Shown here: piece by piece, positions 1-8,752 of the stretch
Layout of the letters: the number at the start of each line of letters is the position of its first letter
Numbering within the stretch: position 1 is the stretch's first letter
Origin: Roseimicrobium gellanilyticum
GTDB lineage: Bacteria > Verrucomicrobiota > Verrucomicrobiia > Verrucomicrobiales > Verrucomicrobiaceae
Reading direction: 5' to 3'
NCBI RefSeq assembly: GCF_003315205.1
Contig: NZ_QNRR01000009.1
Location: 248,001 to 312,000, forward strand
DNA: 64,000 nucleotides
Notes under the pieces: generated by a model
What the model saw: the letters and a program-made list of their open reading frames with translations, nothing else
What the model was told of the DNA's origin: nothing
The model's database searches: none
Program-made: the position numbers and the translations under genes

Positions 1-700
1 CTCCCGCGATGCCGAAGGGCACCGGAAACCAAGGGTGATCCTGCGGTGTCTTGGTCTTGAAGTTACGCAGTGTGGCCGCCAGAACGCCCACGGAAAGGAT
101 GACGACCCCTGCAGCACTGTGCAGGGCCATGCCGGTGAATTGCCCCCAGGCATACGTACCGGTGAGCCCGATCGCGTAACCCACCAGAGCCACGGCGCTC
201 AGGGACAGGGTGAACGCGCCGACCACCCAGCCCACGGGACTGTGGAGAGTGCGCAGCTTGGCCGTGGCCAGCACCGCGAGGGCCGTACCGCACAGCGCAA
301 AGCAAAGCGAGGAGGGCGGCGACGGCTTTAGATTCGGCTGATCCTCAATCGATGGCAGGTGTTCCGTCAGCCGATCAAATCCAAACTGAAGCCCAAAGGC
401 ATACTCCAGGCACAGCAGCCACCCCACCAGCCCGGTGAGAAGGCTGAGCACCATTGTAATTTGCTTGCGCCGAAGACCATGCGCGGTGAGCGCGATCCCG
501 ATCAAAAGAAAACACACCGCCGTCAGGAACTGCATCACCGCGTAGTTCTCGCGAATCTGGATGATGAACGGCTGGTGCAGGTACCAACCTGCCATCACGG
601 TCAGCCCCAGTAATGCCACCAGCGCGCCGCAGGCAACAACGAGCACGCGCGCCCGATTTTGTTGCTCCACGGACGTGAACAGGTGGTCGACCTCGGCCAT
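1..700 (-). CDS. Membrane sensor protein, N-terminal part (runs off window)
   Basis: An open frame on the minus strand starts at the ATG at 698-700 (MAEVDHLFTSVEQQNR) and stays open to base 1, so about 233 residues are visible and the C-terminus lies outside. It begins with a short cytoplasmic stretch followed by about six to seven hydrophobic segments, including LVVACGALVALLGLTVMAGW, FLTAVCFLLIGIALTAHGL and MVLSLLTGLVGWLLCLEYAFGL. The pattern of paired helices joined by a loop with PSIEDQPNLKPSPPSSLCFAL resembles the membrane-embedded input module found ahead of PAS, histidine-kinase or GGDEF domains. The output domain is not visible, so the sensor role is an inference. Only small fragments in other frames have start and stop codons here; those are shadows. 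Confidence 0.7.
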   Translation of the reverse strand, partial: MAEVDHLFTSVEQQNRARVLVVACGALVALLGLTVMAGWYLHQPFIIQIRENYAVMQFLTAVCFLLIGIALTAHGLRRKQITMVLSLLTGLVGWLLCLEYAFGLQFGFDRLTEHLPSIEDQPNLKPSPPSSLCFALCGTALAVLATAKLRTLHSPVGWVVGAFTLSLSAVALVGYAIGLTGTYAWGQFTGMALHSAAGVVILSVGVLAATLRNFKTKTPQDHPWFPVPFGIAG

Positions 701-781
701 GATTTGATAATTACCATAATCGTGTATGCCCCAGAAATCGAGCGCTCTTTCGCCTTTTTAAATATTTCGCACCCTTTCAAT

Positions 782-811
782 AAAAAGGGCCTCCCTCGAA
801 AGGGAAGCCCC
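782..811 (-). terminator. Rho-independent terminator
   Basis: On the minus strand a GGGCTTCCCTTT / AGGGAGGCCC hairpin with a short loop is followed by TTTTTATT. It lies about 40 bases after the stop of the histidine-rich peptidoglycan-binding protein gene and should end its transcript, separating it from the membrane sensor gene downstream. Confidence 0.8.
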
Positions 812-847
812 TCGGATTTCGCTGCTCTACCAGGCAGGAAGGTTCTT

Positions 848-1426
848 TCAGATGCCCAGGGAGCGCAGCAGGCTGGAGGTCACCGTACCAGTGACGGGCA
901 GTCCGCGATCCCGTTGATAACGGGCAATCGCATTGCGGCTGCCAGGTCCAAGGCTGCCATCAATGGGGCCATTGTAGTAGCCGCGGCGGGCCAGGGCGCG
1001 CTGCACCTTGGCGTCCGTGGAGTCCATCTGCCATTCACGGGGGTAGTACTGGCGCGGCACGGATTCACGGTTGCGGTAGTATGAGACTCCGGGAGTCTGG
1101 TAATAGTAGGGCGCATTCGGCGGACCGTAGTAGTAGCCCTGGCCAGCATAGCCGGTGCCGAAGGTGATCACAAAGGTGGAGCGAGGAGACGCTACATAGC
1201 GACGGTAGCGGTCGTCCCGATCGCGGTTTCCATGATGGTGATGATCATGATTGTGGTCGTGGTCATCGTGACGGTCGCGGTCGAACTTCTCCTCGATCTT
1301 CTTTTGCTTCTTTTTCAGAAAGTCGAAGGGATCAGCCTTCGAAGTCGCCGGCAGTGCCAGGCAGGCAACGCCTACCATGGTGGCAGTGGTCAAAACGCGG
1401 CTGAGATTTGATGAGGTGATTTTCAT
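848..1426 (-). CDS. Secreted His-rich protein with peptidoglycan-binding domain
   Basis: Translation from the ATG at 1424-1426 gives 192 residues starting MKITSSNLSRVLTTATMVGVACLALPATSKA, a clear signal peptide; the longer frame from 1474 would bury it. After the signal comes a Lys/Glu stretch, then a run of Asp, Arg and His (HDDHDHNHDHHHHG) that could bind metal, then a Tyr/Pro-rich linker. The last 60 residues (VQRALARRGYYNGPIDGSLGPGSRNAIARYQRDRGLPVTG, cited in part) match the peptidoglycan-binding domain 1 family. It therefore probably anchors at the cell wall. No catalytic domain is attached. It is transcribed alone and has its own terminator. Confidence 0.8.
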   Translation of the reverse strand: MKITSSNLSRVLTTATMVGVACLALPATSKADPFDFLKKKQKKIEEKFDRDRHDDHDHNHDHHHHGNRDRDDRYRRYVASPRSTFVITFGTGYAGQGYYYGPPNAPYYYQTPGVSYYRNRESVPRQYYPREWQMDSTDAKVQRALARRGYYNGPIDGSLGPGSRNAIARYQRDRGLPVTGTVTSSLLRSLGI

Positions 1427-1515
1427 GACGGGGATTTGATTTGATTTGCCTAACGAATCGCTTTGACGGGGCAAACCGGCTGCGCCTTCAACTCTCCCTC
1501 ACATTTTTAGATCGA

Positions 1516-2592
1516 TTAGATCGAAAGCAGCAGCTGCTCCCGAACGGGTGGTACCAATGTGGATACACCAATGCCAATCAGTCTCAGTGGCTGAGTCACC
1601 AACTGGTGCCGCGCCAGCAAGTGACAGGCCAGGCGGTAGACGTCCGCCGTATTCGAGACTGGATCCGTCAGACGCACCTGCCGGGTGAGTGTGGAGAAGT
1701 CGCTGTAGCGCACTTTCACCTGAACGGTGAGCGCGGCGAGTGCATGCTTTTCGAGCGTCTGTGCCACGTCTGCCGCGAGCTCTTTCAGTGCCGCCCGCAA
1801 GGTGGGACGGTCGTCCGTGTCATTGAGGAACGTGTTCTCCGCGCTGATGCTCTTGCGATCCTCGCTGAGATCCACGGGTCGCTCATCGATGCCCATGGCG
1901 CGGCGCTTCAATGTCTCCGCCCAGGATCCCACCATCGGGGTGAGATCCATCTCGGTGTCCTGGATATCGGCGATGGTATGAAGGCCGCGATCCGTGAGGC
2001 TTTGCGCCGTGACCGGGCCCACACCATGAATCGAACGCACGGACAATGGCCGCAGGAAAGCGACCTTGTCTTTCTCCAGAATCAGTGTGAGACCGTTAGG
2101 TTTGTTGAAATCGCTGCCGAGTTTGGCGAGAAATTTATTCGATGCAATGCCAACGCTGGCGGTGAGGTGGCGCTCCTCCCGGATGCGGCGCTTGATCTCG
2201 CGGGCCACGGGCAGCGCAGCCTGGAGAGCCGTATCGGTGTCAGCGGTGTCAGGGAGATCCGCGACTTCGAGGTAGGCCTCGTCCACGGAGACGCGTTCGA
2301 CTTTCGGTGTCACTGCCCGCAGGATCTTCATGATCTCCTGCGACTCGGCGCGGTAGACTTCCATGCGGGGTCTCACGAAGATGCCATGGGGGCAGAGACG
2401 CCCTGCCGTACGGGAAGGCATGGCGGAGCGCACCTTGAACTCGCGCGCCTCGTAGCTCGCGGCGCACACCACTCCGCGGCGATCCGGTGGCGAACCCACG
2501 ATCACCGGTTTGCCCAAGTATTCCGGATGATCCCGCTGCTCGATCGACGCGAAAAAGGCGTCCATATCGACATGGAAGATGACACGCGGCAT
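1516..2592 (-). CDS. dinB: DNA polymerase IV (Y family)
   Basis: A 358-residue translesion polymerase. The catalytic core is visible: HVDMDAFFASIE at residues 7-18 (D9), the YEAREFKVRSAMP finger region at 47-59, and SVDEAYLEV at 102-110 carrying the catalytic D104 and E105. The helix-hairpin-helix region follows (LSVRSIHGVGPVTAQSL), then the little-finger domain. The length fits DinB proteins. No C-terminal beta-clamp motif is obvious; the end LLLSI could be a weak one. It synthesises across damaged bases with low fidelity. The gene stands alone, divergent from the sulfurtransferase gene. Confidence 0.95.
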   Translation of the reverse strand: MPRVIFHVDMDAFFASIEQRDHPEYLGKPVIVGSPPDRRGVVCAASYEAREFKVRSAMPSRTAGRLCPHGIFVRPRMEVYRAESQEIMKILRAVTPKVERVSVDEAYLEVADLPDTADTDTALQAALPVAREIKRRIREERHLTASVGIASNKFLAKLGSDFNKPNGLTLILEKDKVAFLRPLSVRSIHGVGPVTAQSLTDRGLHTIADIQDTEMDLTPMVGSWAETLKRRAMGIDERPVDLSEDRKSISAENTFLNDTDDRPTLRAALKELAADVAQTLEKHALAALTVQVKVRYSDFSTLTRQVRLTDPVSNTADVYRLACHLLARHQLVTQPLRLIGIGVSTLVPPVREQLLLSI

Positions 2593-2876
2593 GGGGTGCT
2601 AGGGTGGCGGTGGCACTTCGAGTGTTCTTTGGAACAGTAAAAAGAGCAGGCACCCACGCGCAAGCGGGAAACCACAGAAACAGAGGGCGGAAGAGTGGGT
2701 CACGGCTCCTGGATGGAATCGCGGCGCGTACCCTAGAGGCATGCGTTTCAGGTCCTTGAGCGCGTGTGTGCGCATGAGCTTCATAAAGATCTGTGCTGCT
2801 TCCTCGCCTTGCTTTCGCGAGTGCGTGGCGCATGTTGACCTCCCAACCTGGCTCTCCCAACCCAACTGAACACGCC

Positions 2877-3743
<867 letters not shown>

Positions 3744-3843
3744 AGAATGATGAGTTGGGGGTTATTGGTCGGGGGTTGGTTGCTTGCTTCAAGCTCCCGA
3801 CGTATTCACTGATGACCCTCACGTTTAACGCCTGACTTTTTCC

Positions 3844-4305
3844 ATGTATCCCGAGCCACTCAACGACCTCATCGATCTCTTCGAACACCTTCCCGAGCAG
3901 GAAAGGCGGGAGAATCTGATCGTGATGTCCGACGGCGCGGCCAAGTGCGGACCCAAGGAAGGCGAGCCATTTGATCTCGAGGACGTGCGCAAGGATGAGG
4001 AATGCACGGACACCGTGGGCATCTTCCTGCGTGTGGATGAAGGCGACCGTGCCCACTTCGCCGTGAGCCTCGGGCCGAAGGTACAGACTCTGACCAAAGC
4101 GATGACCAGCATCCTGTGTCGCGGCTTGAATGGCGCGAAGCTGCAGGAGGTGCTCGAAGTGCCGGCGGATTTTGTGCCCCGCATCATCGGCGCTGAGCTG
4201 GTGCGCTTGCGCAGCCAGACGGTGTATTATGTGCTGAGCCGTATGAAGACGGCGGTGAAGATGTTTATGGATCGCCGGCGCGCGGCTGCGGCTGCGGCGG
4301 CGTAG
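3844..4305 (+). CDS. sufE: SufE-family sulfur acceptor protein
   Basis: 153 residues. The SufE fold is recognisable from MYPEPLNDLIDLFEHLPEQERRENLIVMSD through LTKAMTSILCRGLNGAKLQEVLEVPADFV to the C-terminal LRSQTVYYVLSRMKTAV. C54 in DEECTDTVGIFLRV lies where SufE carries the cysteine that takes a persulfide from SufS. SufE normally activates the cysteine desulfurase and passes sulfur to the Fe-S scaffold. Here the neighbour is a rhodanese rather than SufS, so the donor may be the sulfurtransferase. The C-terminus ends in a low-complexity Arg/Ala tail (RRRAAAAAAA). Confidence 0.85.
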   Translation: MYPEPLNDLIDLFEHLPEQERRENLIVMSDGAAKCGPKEGEPFDLEDVRKDEECTDTVGIFLRVDEGDRAHFAVSLGPKVQTLTKAMTSILCRGLNGAKLQEVLEVPADFVPRIIGAELVRLRSQTVYYVLSRMKTAVKMFMDRRRAAAAAAA

Positions 4306-4394
4306 GAAACACGGCTCATCAAGAGAATGCAGTAGCTGGCCCCGCTTCTCTGCGCATGAACGTCAGGTGAAGGATCCCGAAGCGGTGCCGAAGG

Positions 4395-4539
4395 CCTTGG
4401 ACTGCGCGCAGCCTGCTGCCGCTTTCCTAAGGTGCAGCCTGCTGCACGCTTCACTGCGACGAAGTCGCCTAACTTCAAGGGCGCATCATGTTGCAAGTGA
4501 GCGGCACTATCGCCACAGCAGGCTGCGTGCACTCCAAGG
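4395..4539. repeat. 145-bp hairpin-type intergenic repeat
   Basis: The 346-bp gap 4306-4650 holds no convincing gene. Within it, 24-base arms at 4395-4418 (starting CCTTGGACTGCGCGCAGCCT) and 4516-4539 are inverted copies of each other with 22 of 24 matches. The core GCAGCCTGCTG occurs once more at 4434-4444. The whole unit could fold as a long stem, like a REP or MITE family element. No transposase is encoded. Confidence 0.7.
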
Positions 4540-4650
4540 ATGCTTCGCATCACAGCGTCTGGATCTGTCGCGTGTATCCCGTCTTCTTCCTCCATTGCAC
4601 GGGACTCTTGAGCTAACGCATGATGGTCCTTGTAGGACGCGACATCTCCT

Positions 4651-5157
4651 TCAAGGAGGTAACTTCTCAATCGCTTCCATGGTAAAGGGGCCGCTGGCTC
4701 CCACGCGCAGTGGCACGGGAGAGTGCGGCATCTGCTTGCGATAGGGAGGGTAAATTTTTCGCAACAGGTGAGTGGGCATCGGATCCCACACGTACAGGAA
4801 GTGATATGGGTCGCTTTTGCCCCCTTCTACATAAGGCTCCTGCCAGTCGAAGGTTTGCTTCTCACCCCGCTTGAATGCTTTTCCATCCCATTGGTCACCG
4901 ATGACGTAGTGATAGCCATCATAGCCGGCCGGATCCGGAGAATGTAAGCCCAAATAGGCGACACCAATCACTGGAAATGCCGAGGTGTTTTCCACCTCGT
5001 ACGTAATGGAAATCTTGTCTTGGGTGAGGCGCTTGTATCCCACCACTCGTACGGTGAGCGGGTCTTTGAGGGTTAACTGGACACCGACATAGCTGCCTCC
5101 TCCCAGGAGAATCACGATGATGGTAATCAGAATGATGACCCTCGTCCGGCGTGGCAT
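4651..5157 (-). CDS. Single-span membrane protein with Ig-like outer domain, unknown function
   Basis: 168 residues. An N-terminal membrane anchor (VIILITIIVILLGGGSYVGV, residues 7-26) follows a basic start MPRRTR, so the rest should face the periplasm. The outer part begins LTVRVVGYKRLTQDKISITYEVENTSAFPVIGVAYLG, a beta-rich pattern with a conserved idea, a variable attached to an N-terminal strand and an ENTS turn. The same layout (RVV..., then a sentence-like beta strand pair and an E/TN turn, then a G-Y/W motif) is seen in the two proteins at 29175-30490, so these may be distant paralogues. No enzyme motif is present. Function unknown. Confidence 0.72.
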   Translation of the reverse strand: MPRRTRVIILITIIVILLGGGSYVGVQLTLKDPLTVRVVGYKRLTQDKISITYEVENTSAFPVIGVAYLGLHSPDPAGYDGYHYVIGDQWDGKAFKRGEKQTFDWQEPYVEGGKSDPYHFLYVWDPMPTHLLRKIYPPYRKQMPHSPVPLRVGASGPFTMEAIEKLPP

Positions 5158-5193
5158 GGACCTATGCTACACAGCGTACAACGTCGTCCCAAA

Positions 5194-5225
5194 TAAAAAA
5201 ACGGGAGCATCACTGCTCCCGTTTT
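5194..5225 (-). terminator. Rho-independent terminator
   Basis: AACGGGAGC-atcact-GCTCCCGTT forms a strong hairpin. On the minus strand it is followed by TTTTTTTATTT, so it should end the protease-pair transcript whose last stop is at 5271. On the plus strand only a short TTTTC tail follows. Confidence 0.85.
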
Positions 5226-5270
5226 CATGAAGATGATATCTGATGTCTCTCAAAGCTGGCGTTCGAGCCA

Positions 5271-6839
5271 CTACTCAATCCGCTTCAGCATCCCCACACG
5301 ATATGGCACATCCATGAGCTTCAGGTTGTCTGACTCAGCAGTGATGGCATCGAGGTAGATAAGCTTGGGGAAGTCTTCGAGCTCGACGGTGTGCAGCAGG
5401 TTCTGGGGCTCTTGGAAGGCCTTGTCGAGATCGCTGAGATCGTTGATCACCTTGCCATTCACCTTGTTCACGATGCTGCCACCGATGCGGCCATATCCCT
5501 GGGTGCTCCGCGTGGGCAGGGCACCGGAGAGGAAGATGATCTTCTTCTTGCCCATCTTTTCATACTCATCCGCGTGGCTCGCGATATGCACGAGGCGAAG
5601 CGGGCCATTCGTCTCCCAGTTCTCACCGAAAGACTGCAGATAAGGAATGGACAGCTCCTGGAACACGAGGCCACCCATCACGAGGAAGTTCGCGCCGCGG
5701 TCAAAGAGATACGGCCAGACTACAAAGTCCTTCGGATCCTTGCGGGTGAGCTTGCCGGAGAGAGCCTGCTCCTTGCCCTCGCGAAGCACCTTCAAGCTGA
5801 CCTTGTCTCCCACGTAGCTGTTGCCACGTACGATGTGACTCATGTTCAGCGGACCGAAGACAGGATCCTTGTAGTCGCCACGCGCATCGATTTTGAAGCC
5901 ATTCAGCTCGGTGAGGATGTCACCCTTCTTCAGGCCGAGGCTTTCCGCGCTGCCGCCCTTGGCGACCTCGCTGATGTACACACCCTGTTGTTCCTTGCCC
6001 ATGCCGAGGTATTCACGGAATTGCTCATCCAGCGTCTGCTGGAACTCGACGCCGAGGCTGGGGAAACCCTTGTAGTCTCCAGAGGCGATGTCCTTCAGGA
6101 AGTGGGCGATGATGGGTCCGGGGAGCACCGTGGCGGTTTGATCGCGCGAGTTGTAGCGCAGCAGCAGGCCCGCGAGCTTGCCATTCTTCACCACAGGCAG
6201 GGTGAAGCTGTTCGCTTCGCTGCGGATGATCCCGATGGTCTCGTACACGAGGAAATGGCTCGTATCGAGAACGTAGCGCGAGGTGAGCACCTTGTTGATC
6301 TCCAGATCCGTGGCGATGAGATCACCCACGCGGCCGAGCTGCCAGACCTGCAGCTTGTCTCCGATGCGCGCGCTCGGTTCGATGGAGATGGCCTTGAGCG
6401 CGGAGAAGAACTCCTTCGCCGCCGTCGCCGGCTCCAGCACCGCGAGGTTCGCGTCATAGTCCACGGCCTTCACCTTGGCGCTGAGTTTCTGGCCGGTGTC
6501 GGCCTGCTCGAGCTCAATGTAGGTCGCATCCGCCACGATTTGCGCCGTGACGAGGATCTGGTTCTTCTCCATCAGCACACCGAGACCACGGCGCGTGCCG
6601 GGAGAGGTCTTCTGCCACGGCACCCGGAAATTCCAGGCCTGGTACGTGACATTCACCCGCAGGAGCGAGGTGTTCTTGCCCGCCGCCTCGACGATGGGGA
6701 CTGGCACCACGGCCACAGGTTCATCACTGACGGCGCTCTTCTCACCGCCACGTCCTTGTTGCGGGCGGTTCTGTGTTTGCGCGAACACCGGCGCAGCCAG
6801 CATCAGCAGCGCGGCGATGGATAGACGAAAGGGATTCAT
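5271..6839 (-). CDS. Deg-type pseudoprotease with PDZ domains
   Basis: 522 residues from the third in-frame ATG (MNPFRLSIAALLMLAAPVFAQ), which gives a good signal peptide; starts at 6854 and 6845 are also possible. The protein aligns over its whole length with its active neighbour at 6903-8441: a trypsin-like domain, a PDZ domain (GVYISEVAKGGSAESLGLKKGD) and a C-terminal domain of the kind seen in plant Deg9/Deg2 proteases (FLVMGGLVFQELSIPYLQ). However the catalytic His is Gln (ILVTAQIV, Q100), and the GNSGGP oxyanion/serine loop is EANSFTLP. The Asp (YDANLAVLEP) is kept. It should therefore not cleave peptides and may bind substrates or regulate the partner. It sits 63 bp downstream of the active protease, probably in one operon. 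Confidence 0.85.
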   Translation of the reverse strand: MNPFRLSIAALLMLAAPVFAQTQNRPQQGRGGEKSAVSDEPVAVVPVPIVEAAGKNTSLLRVNVTYQAWNFRVPWQKTSPGTRRGLGVLMEKNQILVTAQIVADATYIELEQADTGQKLSAKVKAVDYDANLAVLEPATAAKEFFSALKAISIEPSARIGDKLQVWQLGRVGDLIATDLEINKVLTSRYVLDTSHFLVYETIGIIRSEANSFTLPVVKNGKLAGLLLRYNSRDQTATVLPGPIIAHFLKDIASGDYKGFPSLGVEFQQTLDEQFREYLGMGKEQQGVYISEVAKGGSAESLGLKKGDILTELNGFKIDARGDYKDPVFGPLNMSHIVRGNSYVGDKVSLKVLREGKEQALSGKLTRKDPKDFVVWPYLFDRGANFLVMGGLVFQELSIPYLQSFGENWETNGPLRLVHIASHADEYEKMGKKKIIFLSGALPTRSTQGYGRIGGSIVNKVNGKVINDLSDLDKAFQEPQNLLHTVELEDFPKLIYLDAITAESDNLKLMDVPYRVGMLKRIE

Positions 6840-6902
6840 AAGCATGGAAAGCAAAGGAGAATCTTGGAAAATAGCGGACTCAGAAGAACAGGGCGGGACC
6901 GG

Positions 6903-8441
6903 TTAGTCCCCGAGGTAGCTGTCCTTATCCACGCCGTACTTCTGCATGATGAGCGGCTGGGCGGTCTCCGCGAGGTCACGGCGCAGCACGAGCGGGCGGT
7001 TCTTCTCCAGCAGCTTCACCACGGTGAATTTGCCGTCGCCTTCCTTGTGCTTCAGCGCTTCAGCCACGTCCTTGAGCGTCTTGATCTTCACCCCGTTGAT
7101 CTCGTCCACAATGCTGTGCTGGTACCCCTGCAGGTAGCTGTTCACTTCATCGGGAAGGATGGCGGTGAGGACAATGACCTCGGGGCGTTCCTTGAAGAGT
7201 TCCTTCGTCACATAGTTGTCGAACCAGTAATTGACGAGCGGGTCACGGATGCCGTGGGCTTCCATCAGGTTGCGCGTCATGGGCTGGAAGAGCAGGCCTG
7301 CGTAGAGCACATACTTGGGACGTTGATCATATTGCTCGCCCAGCATGAGGTAGGGCAGGTAGCGCTTCAGGGCGATCTCTATCTGCTGGGGCTTGCCCTT
7401 GCGCAGGATGTCCATCTTGATCTTGTTGCCGGCGAACTTGCGCTCCACGACTTCGTTCATGTCCACCATCTCGCCATCCAGGCGGATGAGGCCGTTGTTG
7501 TAGACCGGGCTGCCATCGATGGCCATGATGACATCGCCCACTTCCAGGAGGCCGCCGGCGCAGCTTGCGCTGTCCACATTCGCCACCATCACGCCGATGC
7601 CGTTGTCTTCCAGACCCAGCGCCTTGAGCTGCGCAGCGTTTTCAATGGGGAAATCCGTGACTGCCAGATCCATGTAGTGATCGTAGCTGCCGTCTTCAAT
7701 GTCCTTGAGGAAGCGGCTGATGACCGGCACCGGGATCATGTAACCCACGTTTTGTGCTACTGCGCCGCTGTAGCCCTGGAAGGCCACGCCTACCACCTTG
7801 CCGCCCTGTAGGACAGGACCGCCGCTGTTGCCGGGGTTGATGGCCGCATCCACCTGGATGGCCAGGTGCTGGTCGATGCCGCTGTGCGAATAGCTCTGGA
7901 AGTCGATGCGCGAGACCACACCACGAGTCACACTCACACGATCACCGCCGATGGGATAGCCCACGGCGATGACTTCGGTGTCGAGCTTCGGCACGCCATC
8001 CAGCACGAGCGGCTTCAGGTCGGCAAAGCGCTTGGGATCTTCCGGCTCCAGCATGGCCAGGTCGCAGTCATGGGCGATGTGGGTGATCTTCGCCTCGTAG
8101 GGCTTCGGGTCATCGGTGGTGCGGATGAAGATCTTGGTGCTGTTGCTCACCACGTGCGCGTTGGTGATGAACTTGTTCTTCCCCACCAGCCAGCCGGTGC
8201 CGTTGCCACTGGTGGGCCGGCCGGCCTGCCACGGCGTGCGGTAGTCGGGGAGCAGGAATTCCGCCTCAATGCGCACGATGCCCTCGAAGGGATCCTTGCC
8301 AATGGGGGCGTTCTTGGGAACGGCCTGGGCCTCTTCGGCTGCCGCAGCTGCAGGCGCCTCTTCTTGTTTGGTTCCTTCGCCCAGAGCGGGCAGGTGGAGC
8401 GCCGTCAACAGCAATGCCGGCAGGAGCAGGGACTTGGACAT
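6903..8441 (-). CDS. Periplasmic Deg/HtrA-like serine protease with PDZ domains
   Basis: 512 residues from the ATG at 8439-8441 (MSKSLLLPALLLTALHLPALGEG), a signal peptide; an ATG six bases earlier is equally possible. After an Ala/Glu-rich linker comes a complete trypsin-like S1C domain. Counting from the earlier ATG, His98 lies in ITNAHVV, Asp129 in HDCDLAML and Ser208 in NPGNSGGP. A PDZ domain follows (GIGVMVANVDSASCAGGLLEVGD). The C-terminus (KYVLYAGLLFQPMTRNLME, then VIVLTAILPDEVNSYLQGY) resembles the extra PDZ-like domain of plant Deg2/Deg9 rather than E. coli DegP. It is likely an envelope quality-control protease. It is transcribed first in a two-gene unit with its pseudoprotease paralogue. 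Confidence 0.92.
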   Translation of the reverse strand: MSKSLLLPALLLTALHLPALGEGTKQEEAPAAAAAEEAQAVPKNAPIGKDPFEGIVRIEAEFLLPDYRTPWQAGRPTSGNGTGWLVGKNKFITNAHVVSNSTKIFIRTTDDPKPYEAKITHIAHDCDLAMLEPEDPKRFADLKPLVLDGVPKLDTEVIAVGYPIGGDRVSVTRGVVSRIDFQSYSHSGIDQHLAIQVDAAINPGNSGGPVLQGGKVVGVAFQGYSGAVAQNVGYMIPVPVISRFLKDIEDGSYDHYMDLAVTDFPIENAAQLKALGLEDNGIGVMVANVDSASCAGGLLEVGDVIMAIDGSPVYNNGLIRLDGEMVDMNEVVERKFAGNKIKMDILRKGKPQQIEIALKRYLPYLMLGEQYDQRPKYVLYAGLLFQPMTRNLMEAHGIRDPLVNYWFDNYVTKELFKERPEVIVLTAILPDEVNSYLQGYQHSIVDEINGVKIKTLKDVAEALKHKEGDGKFTVVKLLEKNRPLVLRRDLAETAQPLIMQKYGVDKDSYLGD

Positions 8442-8752
8442 AGGCATTTATGAGGAAAGGAAAACGCAGAAAACGGTCGTCTTGGTCAGGGAAGACGCAA
8501 GATTTTCCCGGCTGGAGCATGAATAGCGACCATGAGACGCTCTTCCGTCCAGTTGGGCAATCTCAATCTTGGCTGGCATCCCCAGCCCGGCTGGGACCGA
8601 GTCTGATCTTGGTGTCTTCTGGCAGCGATCTGTTGCCGGGAATTTGATGTTTTTCATCGCTTTATGACGCCCGGAGCACGCTCGCCAAGGGGCGGAGGCC
8701 TGCCCCAGACTGTCTCTTGCTCCGTCCAGTTCCCGCCGCTAGCATCCGGTCC
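8442..8752. other. Divergent intergenic region, no gene seen
   Basis: The 311 bp between the Deg protease (leftward) and the M1 aminopeptidase (rightward) should hold promoters for both. I see a small GC hairpin around 8579-8594 (CCCAGCCCGGCTGGG) but no convincing promoter pair, tRNA or small gene. Short open frames here have no codon or composition support. Confidence 0.5.

Noticed and set aside
1441-2640. 399-residue frame on the plus strand opposite dinB
   Set aside because: It lies on the antisense strand of an obvious DNA polymerase IV gene with all catalytic motifs. GC-rich codons leave the opposite strand open; there is no recognisable protein.
3744-3843. GGGTTGG-type short words after the sulfurtransferase
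   Set aside because: They resemble the heptamer words at 41532-41637 but are too short and irregular to call a repeat or terminator.
5391-6824. 477-residue plus-strand frame opposite the pseudoprotease
   Set aside because: Antisense shadow; residue composition is rich in His, Leu and Asp without domain features, while the minus-strand protein has signal peptide and PDZ motifs.
8448-8657. Short frames in the divergent gap before the M1 peptidase
   Set aside because: Both strands are open by chance for about 65 codons; composition is Ser/Arg-rich and the region must hold promoters.
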